This document shows positions 34,179-45,600 of a DNA stretch of 64,000 bases, one piece after another. Below the pieces are notes generated by a model. The model did no database searches, was not told the origin of the DNA, and saw only the letters and a list, made by a program, of their open reading frames with translations. A program made the translations under genes and the position numbers. The DNA lies in NCBI RefSeq assembly GCF_964340395.1, contig NC_135551.1, positions 9,226,379 through 9,290,378 of the forward strand, read 5' to 3'. Source of the stretch: Glandiceps talaboti. Lineage: Eukaryota > Hemichordata > Enteropneusta > Spengelidae. Within the stretch, counting starts at the first letter, position 1. Every line of letters starts with the position of its first letter.

Positions 34179-34406
34179 ATGTCGCTCCAAAAGTCTGTAG
34201 TCAATTGGAATAGGGAATATTTTCTATCCCAGGTCGACGTAGATGATGCTGAAGATTTTAAGTTAACTGACATACAAAAAGAATTTCGGTTTCTACCTCC
34301 GCCTCCGGTTGACAACACCAAAGTGGAGGAATACCAGAAAGCATGTGTTCCACCAGCCACTCGCAAGGCGACACGATGGGGTGTTACTGTATGGAAAGAA
34401 GTGCAG
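34179..34406 (+). CDS. Crypton-like (DUF3504-type) N-terminal exon
   Basis: The frame starts MSLQKSVVNWNREYF and reaches CVPPATRKATRWGVTVWKEV, then GTGCAG|GTAGGA, a good splice donor at 34406. The VP..T...T.WGV.VWK.W pattern resembles the start of Crypton-derived tyrosine-recombinase-like proteins (KIAA1958, QRICH1, ZMYM2-4 type). The preceding 90 bases are CG-rich relative to the surroundings and may hold a promoter. The downstream catalytic exons were not found before the non-LTR element at 35.5 kb. It is either a first exon of a gene cut by that insertion or a 5' fragment. Confidence 0.4.
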
Positions 34407-34918
34407 GTAGGATCTACCCTACGTCTTTCTGAAAGCGGTTCCAGTGAGACTGTTGAATGTAACACTGCATCGAAGGATTTGATTGTTGAATCGACACCAG
34501 TTACAATAAATGTAGTCAAAGAGAACACGAAGATTCAAATTACATTTTGAATTGTGAATTGTATTTTCATTATGACTGGAATTAAATGCACTTCACCTGG
34601 TTTCGAGCTTCTTTGTTTTCATTGGTTGTGTACACCTGTCAGATTGTTTCTTTTTGTATTACCTCGTTAACATTGATATATTCCCAATTATTGAGAATAA
34701 CTAAACTGCGGACTCTTTCTTTATTTGGGTTAACTTGGTGTGAACTCTTTCTTTGTTTGAGTTAACTTGTAGCGGCCTTTTTCTTTGTTGAAAGCAGTCC
34801 GATTAACTTGAATTTAATATTAATGAGTGAAAAGTGTACGGTAACAGAAAATGAGAGCATGGTTTGAACAATAGAGACGAGCCAAAAAGTTGTATAACTA
34901 CAGGTAAAACGTCTTTCC

Positions 34919-35265
34919 TTATTTTCTGGGGTTGTTTGTTAAAGATAGGGTTATAGTGGGTCCCTGATCTGACATTGTGTTCTTTAGTGTCGCTATCAGA
35001 ACGTTTGCTTCTTCAGAGCAACCAAGGCCAGCATCACCGATGTCACTCATAGTTTCTTTTAAGTTTTCCATTATACTAGCTGTGTCCTTTCCCGCCAGTT
35101 CTGACATCCCGATGGACATGGATTTGCCACTGGTAAGGGTAACCTGGACATTTTGGAACTCTCTGTGTTTTTTGTAGTCCCATCTCCATGTAGAGGTAGT
35201 CCCCATGTACCAGTCATATGATGGTCACCAGTGATCATGCTTTCAGTAACTTGCACTTGAGCCAA
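34919..35265 (-). pseudogene. N-terminal fragment of the same large unnamed family
   Basis: Minus-strand pieces include LAQVQVTESMITGDHH, then in a shifted frame NVQVTLTSGKSMSIGMSELA and LIATLKNTMSDQG. The S.G..E.A..D....M...LK..MSD.. pattern is the N-terminal part of the family seen at 32391-33471, in the correct order on the same strand. The intervening 33480-34900 holds a plus-strand Crypton-like exon, so this copy may have been interrupted. Confidence 0.45.
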
Positions 35266-35541
35266 GTGCCTAGCTTCTACAAATAGTCTAGATTTAACTG
35301 CATTGGATGGTTCTTGTTAGTTCTCTTGTTAGTTCTCTTATCTTCTCCTTTTGTATCGTTATGCTTGTGTCTCTTCTTTTTATTTTCTTATTTAATTCTT
35401 TTGTTCACTTTTTTTCTCCTAGCCTCAATAAGTTTAGATTGCATTTGATCCACCTCTTCTGATTTTTCATCATATTTTTTCTTTTAATGCCCGTCTATTT
35501 CTGCTACGCACGCACACCTGTTAGGTGTTATGTAATCATAG

Positions 35542-36708
35542 GTGTGGTCTTTGCATCACCAGGAGAAGGTGTTGCGCCAAGGAGACATGCATTTATCTCC
35601 TAACTGCAATGGGAAACGCTTTGGTGGGAGCAACAGCTCTAGACAAGATGGAGATAGAGGAGGACAAGCCAGGTTTACAGCTAATGGTGTGGTAATTAAC
35701 GAACTTTTGTGTTTTATGGCGATCAAAATGGACTCATTCACAACCGACGTTATGGTCAAGTTATGCTGTGACCACTTCAATGATGAAGAAGTCGAGTTTG
35801 CCAAAAAGACGTTGTTCGACTTATGTATACGTAGTAACGACCAATCTAGATTTAGAAAGCGACAGGGACCAAACAAACGATTAAATAATGTCCTGGACAT
35901 TGTAAAACTAATACATGAAATAGAAGAAGAAGAACTTCCTTGTTTCGTCGCTAAAGATTTGTCGAAATTACCCCCGATTGATGTGGCTCATGTCGATATA
36001 TATGTACTGATGGGGGATTTGAAATCTCTAAGACTTGAAATGAGCCAACTGAAAGAATTTGTCGCAAGACCAGAGACAAACGAATTAACAAGTGAAGTAC
36101 AAGTCCTACGACAGGAAATTTGTGAACTAAGAAGTTGCTTAGAAAAGTCGCAGGAGAAACGTAGCACCGATGTGGAGATAGCTGACCAGACTGAGACCCC
36201 ATTGGGCCAGAGTCCATTATCGAATGATGTTTCTATTACACGCCAGCCAGAATGCAACTTGGAAAAGTCATCCGTGAATCGTTCTAGGAACATTGATCAG
36301 ACTAATGTGAGTTCATACGCGGATGTGGTTATAACGCAAGTACTGAATAAAGTCAACAAGATGACGCATAGAAGTAGTACTAATATTCAGTCTGAAAGTT
36401 ATGGTGATGGTGGTGGTTTTACCACAGTAAGTCGCCGACGTAAAAGACGTCCCCAAGCCGCGATTGGTACTGCTAAAGTTGAAGACGACTGCTCAATTAA
36501 AGTGGTTCATGCTAGTCCTCCCTTTAAAGTGTTCGTCACTAGGTTAGTGCCGACAACAACCGCGGAAGATATTCAGCGATATGTCAACAGACATTGTCAT
36601 TTATCCATTGAATGTGAACAGTTGAAAACTAAGTTTGACACATACTCTTCATTTGTTGTTGAAACAACGCGCGAGTTATCGGCTAAAGTGATAAACCCGG
36701 CATTGTAG
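35542..36708 (+). CDS. Non-LTR retrotransposon ORF1 protein
   Basis: 388 codons, uninterrupted. The N-terminal 50 residues look like read-through leader; a likely real start is the MAIKMDSF methionine near 35716. Residues about 60-130 are helical (TTDVMVKLCCDHF, EEVEFAKKTLFDL). Residues about 160-215 are a coiled coil (MGDLKSLRLEMSQLKEF, EVQVLRQEICELRS). A basic patch SRRRKRRPQ precedes a C-terminal RRM-like stretch (FKVFVTRLVPTTTAEDIQ). ORF1 proteins trimerise and coat element RNA. It ends 41 bp before ORF2. Being open while the polymerase is destroyed suggests recent death. Confidence 0.7.
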   Translation: MWSLHHQEKVLRQGDMHLSPNCNGKRFGGSNSSRQDGDRGGQARFTANGVVINELLCFMAIKMDSFTTDVMVKLCCDHFNDEEVEFAKKTLFDLCIRSNDQSRFRKRQGPNKRLNNVLDIVKLIHEIEEEELPCFVAKDLSKLPPIDVAHVDIYVLMGDLKSLRLEMSQLKEFVARPETNELTSEVQVLRQEICELRSCLEKSQEKRSTDVEIADQTETPLGQSPLSNDVSITRQPECNLEKSSVNRSRNIDQTNVSSYADVVITQVLNKVNKMTHRSSTNIQSESYGDGGGFTTVSRRRKRRPQAAIGTAKVEDDCSIKVVHASPPFKVFVTRLVPTTTAEDIQRYVNRHCHLSIECEQLKTKFDTYSSFVVETTRELSAKVINPAL

Positions 36709-36749
36709 CCTGGTGGAATTCTAATTCGCAAATTCTACTAACTTTTGAT

Positions 36750-38267
36750 ATGGCAGTGAACATAGTTTCATATAACTGTCGAGGTGTTAAATCGTCTGTT
36801 GACGCCATTCAAACGTTATGTGAAACTCAAGATATTATTTTGTTGCAGGAACATTGGCTTACAAAAGTTGAACTCGGTATACTCTCCAATATTCTCAAAG
36901 ATTTTAACGCATGTGGGGTTTCTGCCATGGATGACGACCTTGGTATTCGGATTGGACGACCCTATGGGGAAGTAGCAATTATGTGGCGAAAGTCACTCGG
37001 ACATAGTATCAAGTTAAAGTTATTAAATGACATTAGACTTATCGGGGTCGAACTAAACACTGAAGCTACAAATCTATTTATAATTTGTGCTTATTTACCT
37101 ACATGTTCGAGAGATAACTATGATAATTATTTGAGTTGTTTAGCTAAAATCGATAGCATAATCCAGGATATGGGGACCGTTAATGTTATTGTCCTTGGGG
37201 ATGTCAAGTCTAATTTAGAAACATTGTTTAGTGATGAACTTGAACAATGTTGCAAAGATAATAATCTGTTTATTTCCGATATTGATATACTTGGTAGAAA
37301 TGAGAATAACTGTACGTTCTACAGTGAAGCTCATGGCAGTACAGGATGGCTAGACCACTGTCTGAGTACCCACTCAGTGCACAATGCAATTTCTAGTATC
37401 CATATTATGTACGACTTTATGTCTTCTGATCATTTTCCTCTTTGTGTTAGCATTGATATATCAGGGTTAATTCGTTTTGAACCCAATCATCATACAGGGA
37501 ATAGCTATAACTCAAAACCAAACTGGCACACTGCGACATCTGAAAATTTGAGTTGTTATCAGAATTTGACAGGGCAGTTACTTGGTAAAATTGCAATTCC
37601 CAACCATTCACTTGCATGCCGTGATCCTCACTGTACTAATAGTGACCACCTGTCTGATTTGCATATGTTTTACTCGGGTATAGTTACAAATTTGAAGCAG
37701 GCTGCTGGCATAAGTACTCCGGCTACTAAGGCGAGAAACTTGAATGAAGTACCTGTTTGGAATGACCAAGTACGCGATATGCACAATAGTGCTCGGGACG
37801 CTTTCAAATTGTGGGTAGTTCATAGCAAACCGCGTTACGGTACCATATTTGATTTAATGCGTACATCTCGAGCCAAATTCAAATTAGTATTAAGGTATTG
37901 TACAAGAAATCAGGACAAAGCTAGGGCAGAGGCGATGGCTTATAATCTTACACATGGAGACACTCGTAAATTTTGGAACTCCGTTCGCACCTACACAGGT
38001 GGTGCTTGTCCACCGCCTACTATTGTAGGAGGTTACAATGGCCATACAAATATAGCCGAAATGTGGAAAACGCACTACGAGTCTTTACTTAATTCCGTTA
38101 CATGTATTCAAAATAAGGAATTTGTACAGTCTGCTCTACTGGAAGTCAATTTTCATGATGAAATGATTGTCACTCCTAAAGAAATTAGAGACGCGATTTT
38201 TAAGTTAGAAAAGGGTAAAGCAATGGGAAAATATCTATGCGAATCCAATCCTTTACGTTTTATTTAG
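36750..38267 (+). CDS. Non-LTR retrotransposon ORF2: endonuclease and start of polymerase
   Basis: 505 codons. The apurinic-type endonuclease spans about residues 1-235, with NIVSYNCRGVKSS, ILLQEHWL (catalytic Glu), VIVLGDVKSN and SSDHFPL (catalytic Asp-His). The usual GDFN motif here reads GDVK, so a catalytic-site Asn appears to be lost. A linker with ARDAFKLWVVHSKPR follows, then the entry to the reverse transcriptase (EIRDAIFKLEKGKAMG). A small indel near 38235 then shifts the frame to a stop. The protein would be a truncated, probably inactive endonuclease. Confidence 0.8.
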   Translation: MAVNIVSYNCRGVKSSVDAIQTLCETQDIILLQEHWLTKVELGILSNILKDFNACGVSAMDDDLGIRIGRPYGEVAIMWRKSLGHSIKLKLLNDIRLIGVELNTEATNLFIICAYLPTCSRDNYDNYLSCLAKIDSIIQDMGTVNVIVLGDVKSNLETLFSDELEQCCKDNNLFISDIDILGRNENNCTFYSEAHGSTGWLDHCLSTHSVHNAISSIHIMYDFMSSDHFPLCVSIDISGLIRFEPNHHTGNSYNSKPNWHTATSENLSCYQNLTGQLLGKIAIPNHSLACRDPHCTNSDHLSDLHMFYSGIVTNLKQAAGISTPATKARNLNEVPVWNDQVRDMHNSARDAFKLWVVHSKPRYGTIFDLMRTSRAKFKLVLRYCTRNQDKARAEAMAYNLTHGDTRKFWNSVRTYTGGACPPPTIVGGYNGHTNIAEMWKTHYESLLNSVTCIQNKEFVQSALLEVNFHDEMIVTPKEIRDAIFKLEKGKAMGKYLCESNPLRFI

Positions 38268-38803
38268 TTTGTGCTTCACTGCTTTTCGTTCACGGGTACC
38301 TTCCAGATAGCTTTATGCACGCAAAAATTGTACCTATTGTGAAAGACAAATCTAAAGATATTACGTCAGTTGATAATTATAGACCTGTTGCTATAGTTAC
38401 GGCGGCGTCAAAGTTGCTCGAAATTTGTATTTTATCTCGCATTGGGCAGAGTATTGAGACAAGTGACTTTCAATTTGTTTTATAAGCTTGGCAAAGCTAG
38501 CATCAAAGGTAAACTTTTACAGTCTCTATATTCTATGTACAATCAAGTCAATGCGGCAGTGAAAACTCCACATGGTATTACTGACTTTTTCAAAATCAAT
38601 GTAGGTGTACAATGATAGATAATGAAGCTAGAATGGTTTCTAATCTTGAACTTTGTATTTCTGATGTCAGGTCTTGGATGTCTGAAAATTTCTTGTGTTT
38701 GAATGTTGATAAGACTGAATTTGTTATTTTTTCTGCTACTTCGGGTGATATGTCCACTAGAGCGATTACAGAAATTACAGTGCTTCTTATAATCACATAC
38801 TAG
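38237..38803 (+). pseudogene. Reverse-transcriptase remnants with two internal deletions
   Basis: Frame-shifted continuation of ORF2. HGYLPDSFMHAKIVPIVKDK and NYRPVAIVTAASKLLE are early polymerase motifs. After TSDFQF, the next recognisable block is KLGKASIKGKLLQSLYSMYN with TPHGITDFFKINVGVQ, so a stretch is missing. The next block, LCISDVRSWMSENFLCLNVD followed by KTEF, comes after the place where the catalytic YADD box should be; that box is absent. The C-terminal end is also missing. The element cannot make an active polymerase. Confidence 0.75.
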
Positions 38804-38809
38804 CATACG

Positions 38810-39976
38810 TATAATGCTGTTCATATCGTAAACACATAGTGATAGACCACGCCCATGAGCCCTGGAAAGTTCAGTGACGCAGTCTTTAACGACCTTTAGA
38901 ATTACACATTTACATGGGCCATGACCAGTCATTCGTGTCAGCTTCATCGACCGTGTTAGGATCCTTCAATACAAATAACCTGTGTACTTGGCTGCAGTGT
39001 ATCGTGGTGGAAACAACTACGTTATTTCAGTGAGGGACATCTAGCTTTAATACTACAGGTGAGTCCACTTTATGACGAGCACAGACAATTGCATCACTTA
39101 TTTGAATCTTTGCTTCATGATAGTTATACTGATTTGTTAAATTGCACATTAAGACAGTGCCACTTTATTGACATTGGTTTCAAACTCACAATTTCTATTT
39201 ACGCACCACCAGCAGCACTAACAACAACACATTCCAGTCACAAGAACGCGACGGAGCAGTGTTAAATCATGGGAGCAACCCTGGTCATTTTTGTATTCTT
39301 TTAGTATTGTGCATTATAGACACTTTATTTTCAGTTATCGTCTTGTGCTACTCTTCCCCATTGTTTCAACTGTGCTCTCAATTTCATTGAAGAGCTTTAC
39401 CCAAAAGTGTATGATTATTTTCAGTAAATGGCCGAGGACTTGACATATAACTATCAGGTATATTGATTAGTCATGCCCACTATCTTATCTGGCAAACTGA
39501 TGCACTAACATGCTTGACGTATAAACGTAACACTAAGCTTAAGGGCTGAAATTACCACCTGCTAATTGTCTATTGCTTTGAGGTGAACAATCTCACCTTG
39601 AATATAAATAGTGTTTTTCCACAATATACAATGTACTGACATTCAGTATGGAACGGATATACACTGCCCCATTCACCAGGTTCTCGATTAGAGATTGGTG
39701 TATCAGATCATTAGTTGCACAATATCTTGCAATTTTATATCGTTACTCAGAGTAGCTTTCGGAAGATTGCAGACTCGCCTTCAGTATGATAATGAGGCTC
39801 CAGTGTTCGTATTAGTGCCCTAATACTTGATGAATGTAAATTTTAGTCACTATCGGTCCATATCACTTGAAATGAGCTAAGCCAATCAATGAAGGTCGAT
39901 GCGTTATAAATTAATACCTCGGCCATCGGTCAATGATATACAGATACAATGTAACAACAATAAAACAATATATATA

Positions 39977-40009
<33 letters not shown>

Positions 40010-42600
40010 TGTATGTATGTATGTATGTACACACTCTGTATGCATATACACGTGTGAGAGTGTGTGTGCATGTGGTGTTTCAATGGAACACTCAACCTCA
40101 ATTTGTAAAATGTTTGTAGCACCAGTAACAGTTAATAAGTTATGATTGTGAAATGGTGATGTGGGGGTTATGAAAAGAAATTGTGTCAAGGAGGGAGGGG
40201 GCTACGATAACATTTCAAGCCAGGTGGGGGGTCACTCAAATTTTGTGGATTTCCGAAGCAATTCCTCCGCCGCCGCCCCCCCCCCCCCCGTCGTAAATAA
40301 TGACGGCGCCCTTAGGTGGTAAATTTGACATTGTTGATTGGAATCAAACCAAACATATTTTAGTGACAGCTGTGAGATCTTAGTAAAACCAGCTGACTAT
40401 ACTTTTGCTACAACTTACCTCAACTTTAATTTAACCTGTCAGTCTCTGGCCGTGATAGCATACACAGTTGTAGCCAAGCCATTGATATGCAACGGGGTGC
40501 ATGAATATAGACAAAGGAATCTCCTAAGGTTAAAACTTGAGGTCAGACAGCCGAAATTTATGAACATGTTCAGTGGTAAAAGCACAATGGCGGTTAGCGA
40601 ACTAATAAGTTACCTATTGTGACTTTAATTGACAATCGTCAAAGCCTTTGTAAATCACAAGGTTATATCCCCGCTGGGGGCTTAGCCGTATTCCGTCAGG
40701 CGAGATCGTATTATATCACGCGTTACTCTCCATAGCAACTACATGTCCCCGCTGCTTAATTATTTTTTATCCTTTTAAAAAGTGGACTCGGTTGAAAAGA
40801 AAGGGGACGCTCTCTCGTTCTACTTTCTTTCCTACAGAAACGAATGAAAATGACAATTCTTAGTATATGGAAGCTATTCTTGTCCTGTGACAATACACAG
40901 AACAAGGGAACTGTACGCACCATTCATTAGCTGAAGTATTGAAATATGTGAACCGTTCTCAACGATATATATAAAGCAATGCAATGTGCCTAGGACATAT
41001 GCAGAAGTGATTCAAGATTCCAAAGCAGAGATTACATGCAAGGTGTCTAGAACGTGGCCTTCGGAACACAGTCTGTTGTCCTCATACGACTTGAATACCC
41101 TTGTTTACAACCATAGTCCGACCTATGGCACATATGCAATTGAAGACATTGAAGATATCGCAGTCCGAAGTCGGGAGCATTACTGAAGTCGTCAGAATAA
41201 GCAGGAAGACAAAATCCTAAATGGGCGGCATGTTTCCGCTACGTATTTTCCCAGTGCACAATAATTGCGTGTGCAAAGATAGACACTTTGTCAGACTGTA
41301 CACAGTGGAATTCGATGCCTACGTACGTACACACGTATTTCTATATAAAGATCTTAAATAATGACATGAGAAAATTATATTTTTGTGGATCTGCCCCAAC
41401 ACCATCTATCTAATACCGTTTTTTTACACAGTGACAATTTGTAATTGAAATTGAAATTGAAAACGGATATAATTTCTTGGGTACGAACCAACTACCGTAC
41501 ATCATAACATGGTACACGGTAATATACCAAAATAGTTGCACTGCTGCGAGTGTCTGCATTCGGTCAATAGTTGTACACATTTGAAAACACCAAAATCATT
41601 AGACAGACGACAAAATAATGTATCACAGGGTACATATAACTGATTCCGTTTTGAAGTGACCTTTCCATTTGGTCAATTTCATAGGGTAAATACTCACAAA
41701 TACTCAAATATTGTTGCTATTATCGACTAAAACACCTCTCTTAAGTATAATGTTCGCATAAAATAATGTCTTCCTTGGGATGTGAAGGAATTTTACCAGT
41801 TTATGTTAAGCTGAAAACAATCAGTTGTGGTAACTGGTAGAGTGGCAGTAGCCTCTGTTGGTCTTGGGTTTCCATACTCCATGGAGTTGGCCAACATATG
41901 GCCTTTACGCAAATTGGCTATTATCCACTTCAGTAACTTGTCCTATTGTTAATTTGTTTTTGCTAATGAGGCAAACATGGCATCTACGGTGAGGGCAAAT
42001 TTACTATTTTTCCTGGCTATCCTTCTTATCCTTCCTGTGTAAAGCTAGAAAGCAAAAGGAAAAAAATGAACATTTAAATAATATTCTGTGCAGACGCTTT
42101 CAAAATTATCAGTTATGTCTCAATTGCAATCACCACACTTCATACTTGTTATACACCAGTTCTATTGTCTTGATCGAACATTGAATAATGGGATATTATC
42201 AAAAAATACTACAGTAGCATAGTTTTGCAAAAAAATATGCTATTTGTATATATCTTAAATAATATAAATAGAGAATGAAATCAAGGGTATCTGATATATA
42301 GCTACATTTGTATGTCAACCATTACCTCACACCAAATTGTTCTTCAAGGCAGTCATCCGTGGCTCTCACTTTTCATTGGTAGTCAGAATGACTACCAGTA
42401 TCTAAAATTGGTAGTCCACAGAAGCAATTTGATAGTCACTATTGTATTTATTTATTGTATCATTTATATTCATTGACAAATAAACAGTCGATTACAAATG
42501 TCATTTTAAGGTCTCAATAATATTGGCCAAATAATGACTAACATGACAAACACATATCTTCGTCTGTTGTTGCCGGGTTTTGGAGTGGTTCGGGTGCAAT
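38810..42600. other. Long stretch without a supported gene
   Basis: No host exon is recognised. It contains a GTAT microsatellite (39980-40028), a G-rich then C-rich patch (40180-40290) and scattered short open frames (for example 40338-40622 and 40986-41186, plus) with no motifs. Confidence 0.35.
39980..40028. repeat. ATGT tetranucleotide microsatellite
   Basis: About twelve ATGT units. The minus-strand translation gives a Tyr-Ile-His-Thr repeat artefact. Confidence 0.95.
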
Positions 42601-45600
42601 CTTTTTAAGGTGTGCCAATGGTCACGCTGGTGCTGTGGTGTAGTATTGTAATGGGTTCTCCATTTTATGAATCTGCTGGTCCCAGAGTAGTTGTTGTGGT
42701 GGTGACAAATATAGTTTTGACTTTGTTACACTGTTCTTCAGCAAGTCCAATTTTTTTCGGTCAAAGTTTGGCGTGACAACATCCAGAATGCCTGATGGTG
42801 TTTGGACTTTACCATCACTGTCCTGTTTCAGGAGTTGCAATCCCTCAGTTGGTGGCCGTTCACATCCTTCTTCGCCACTCCACATTTTGGTTTGCATTAG
42901 TGCAATGCCCTTCTCTTTATAAAACCTGTAGAAAATTGGTGTTAGCATATGATTAATAAATACCCATTGTCAAATATGTACAGTGGTGAAATAGTGTCAA
43001 CAATGATTCCGATGAACAAGGGGAATTAAACAAGTATCGAGTGATATTTTCACCATAAGTCCCCAAAAGAATGTTGGTCAGGATTGTTTTAAGTTATCCT
43101 ATACTAACAATAACTTGACCAGTACTGAATTGAATAATTTTCTAATATTGTCTAGTGTCATGCATGAATAATTAACGTAAATTGCAGTAGTATTCAACTG
43201 TACCTGAATTGATGTGGTGTGGAATGGTTGTGAAGTTCTATTGTATATGGCGCTATCCATTCTTTGATATCAAAGACAGCTTTGATCTCTTTCACCATAG
43301 CCTCTTTTGTACTGGCAGTAGCACATAAATGTAGTAAACTCCTTCATTGTTTTAGCGTCATTTGTTCTCAGTTTTCTTGATACCAGACTAAATGTTTGGT
43401 CAATATCCCCATATGTGTGTCCTACCATGAGGAAGGTCACTACAAACTGAAAGAAAATAGCTAATTAGTAAGTTATAATAAAGCACAGTCAAATAATAAT
43501 CAGAATATATGAATACCATGATGCATGCAATAAAGTACATGCAACACCATACAACAAAAGCAACATACATGAACATTTTGACTTGAATCTTATTTTTGAT
43601 TTCCATGTCACAAAAAAAATTATACTCTATGGATTAAAGGTGGTAGCAGGCATAATATCTATAATACAGCTCAAAGATAAATACTGACAACAAAGCAGCT
43701 GTAAAGAAGGCTCAGCACAAAAGGAAAACAATCCATTTGCTTTAAATTACCATATAAAAATAACTGAATAGCACAAATCTTTTTGCAAAGTAATGATTGA
43801 TTTTGAAAAAAAATGATAAATAATGATACTTAGCAGTAAATACTTCTCTGATGTAGCTGTAATGTATGGAGTAGGGCGCCTTTCAATGTTTGATTAATCA
43901 TACTAAGTTATTCACTATCATGGGATTTCAGAAAACATAACAAAAATATGCACTTTCTGTAGAAAGTTATGCAGAAATGTTTGTTTGGTATAAATATTCA
44001 GCAAAAAATATTTCCAATTCACCACTTTCACGTATTCCATTTGTACCAAAAGTGCACAGAAACCAAAGAAAAACTGTTTTTTGTTTTCTCTTCTGCTGTT
44101 GTCAAGTTGTATGTAGATAGTTTCAGTGAGCCGCATCTCCAATGCCATTGAGTGTAAAATGTCAAGTAATATCGTCAATGATCACAAATTGGTGTCATGC
44201 GGCCACTGAGACATATCTACATACATATACAGCTGTGATCTGTACCACGGTTCAGTCTACATGTAATGTGGGTTCTCAGGAGGTATGTTCCAGCTCCCTG
44301 TTAATTAGGCAACAACCAAAATAACATTTACTACAATTCAGTAATTTCTGATACATTTCACAGTGCATTTGTCAATGATATATTAAAGGGCATAAGTCCA
44401 GACCTTATGGATTGTCTTAGTTACTTTAATTTCATATAGAAATATGTTATATTGTTCTATTTACTGAATTTTTGTGTGTACCTTTTTAAAGTTAAAATCT
44501 GAAATGGGCAAGTGTGTCAAAATGTGTTTAAACATAAATAGCTTCCCATATAAAACTAAAGTAACAACGAAAACACATTAAGTTCTATACTGCACCACAT
44601 TTAACAATTTCACAAAAAGTTATGGTCAATCACTGCACCGTTTTAAAGTCATGTAATGATTTGTAAATTTATGCAATGATATTCTTAGATTTAGAAAGGG
44701 ATATGAACTGCATTTAATTCTCACATCCTATGGTTTAAATGGTTCATACCTGACACATCTTAGACTTTAATTGATTTGTACAATTTCACATACTGATAGG
44801 AAGTTGTCAATTTTTGCTTCTTCCATACACCAGTGACCTTGCTCATATTGACAGATAAGCCAAGGCCACAGCCAAGAGTGCACCGGTGTACATGTAACAT
44901 CTATTATTAAATGTTTGCTTGGGAATGGACTAATATTGGTTTGCAAATCATGAGCAATTTTCAAGGTTGATTTAATAAATTGAGGTATTGTTACTGTTGT
45001 GTGTATTGAATTAACAACATGGGATTAAATATTTCACAATAAAATCTGTACTCAAAAATGATATACCTACTCCCCATATTTTCGCCTAGCAAGTCTACTA
45101 GATTCAAGCTAAAATTGTGTTGACGTTTTCAAGTTACAATATAATGTACATGTAGCGTCATAGCTTTGTTGCTGCTGTTAACAAGTTTTGTGCCAGGGGT
45201 GATGTAACTTTACTGTTAGATTTTATCCACTGTTAACTTTGATCACCACATCTAATATTCGGCAAACCATAAATTACGAAACCATATTTCACAACTGTCT
45301 TATTATTTCATGACAAAAATTTTGATTTACACTTTCACATTTAACCACAAAAACATCCTTTTGAACCCCTACTAAAATGTGTTTTGAAAAACATATATTC
45401 TGAAGGTTTTTTATTAAAACAACTGATGCAGTTTAAGAGTTAAGTGAGTATAAAATGTAATATGAAAGTATTACCTTTGGCAGTGTCCATCCTGCAAAGT
45501 GTGGTAATGATGATTTATTTTGGTCCATTCCATCCAAAATTATGCTGGTTGTTTTTGTTGGGTCATCTCTTGCTTGGGCTGCCCGAGCGTAATAGTGTTC

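Larger units (their letters stand above)
35542..38803 (+). mobile_element. Non-LTR retrotransposon (CR1/Jockey-like), internally deleted
   Basis: Two ORFs in order on the plus strand (35542-36708 and 36750-38267) are followed by reverse-transcriptase remnants to about 38803. The layout (coiled-coil ORF1, then ORF2 with apurinic-type endonuclease and reverse transcriptase) is that of the Jockey/CR1 group. The core of the reverse transcriptase is missing. The 5' end, 3' repeat tail and target-site duplications were not located, so the outer limits are those of the recognisable coding sequence. Confidence 0.8.

Noticed and set aside
35556-36293. Three minus-strand frames of 88-114 codons
   Set aside because: Antisense shadows of retrotransposon ORF1.
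41821-41900. Possible tRNA-derived repeat (TGGTAGAGTGG then GGGTTTCCA)
   Set aside because: B box is poor and no tail or partner copy is visible in the window.
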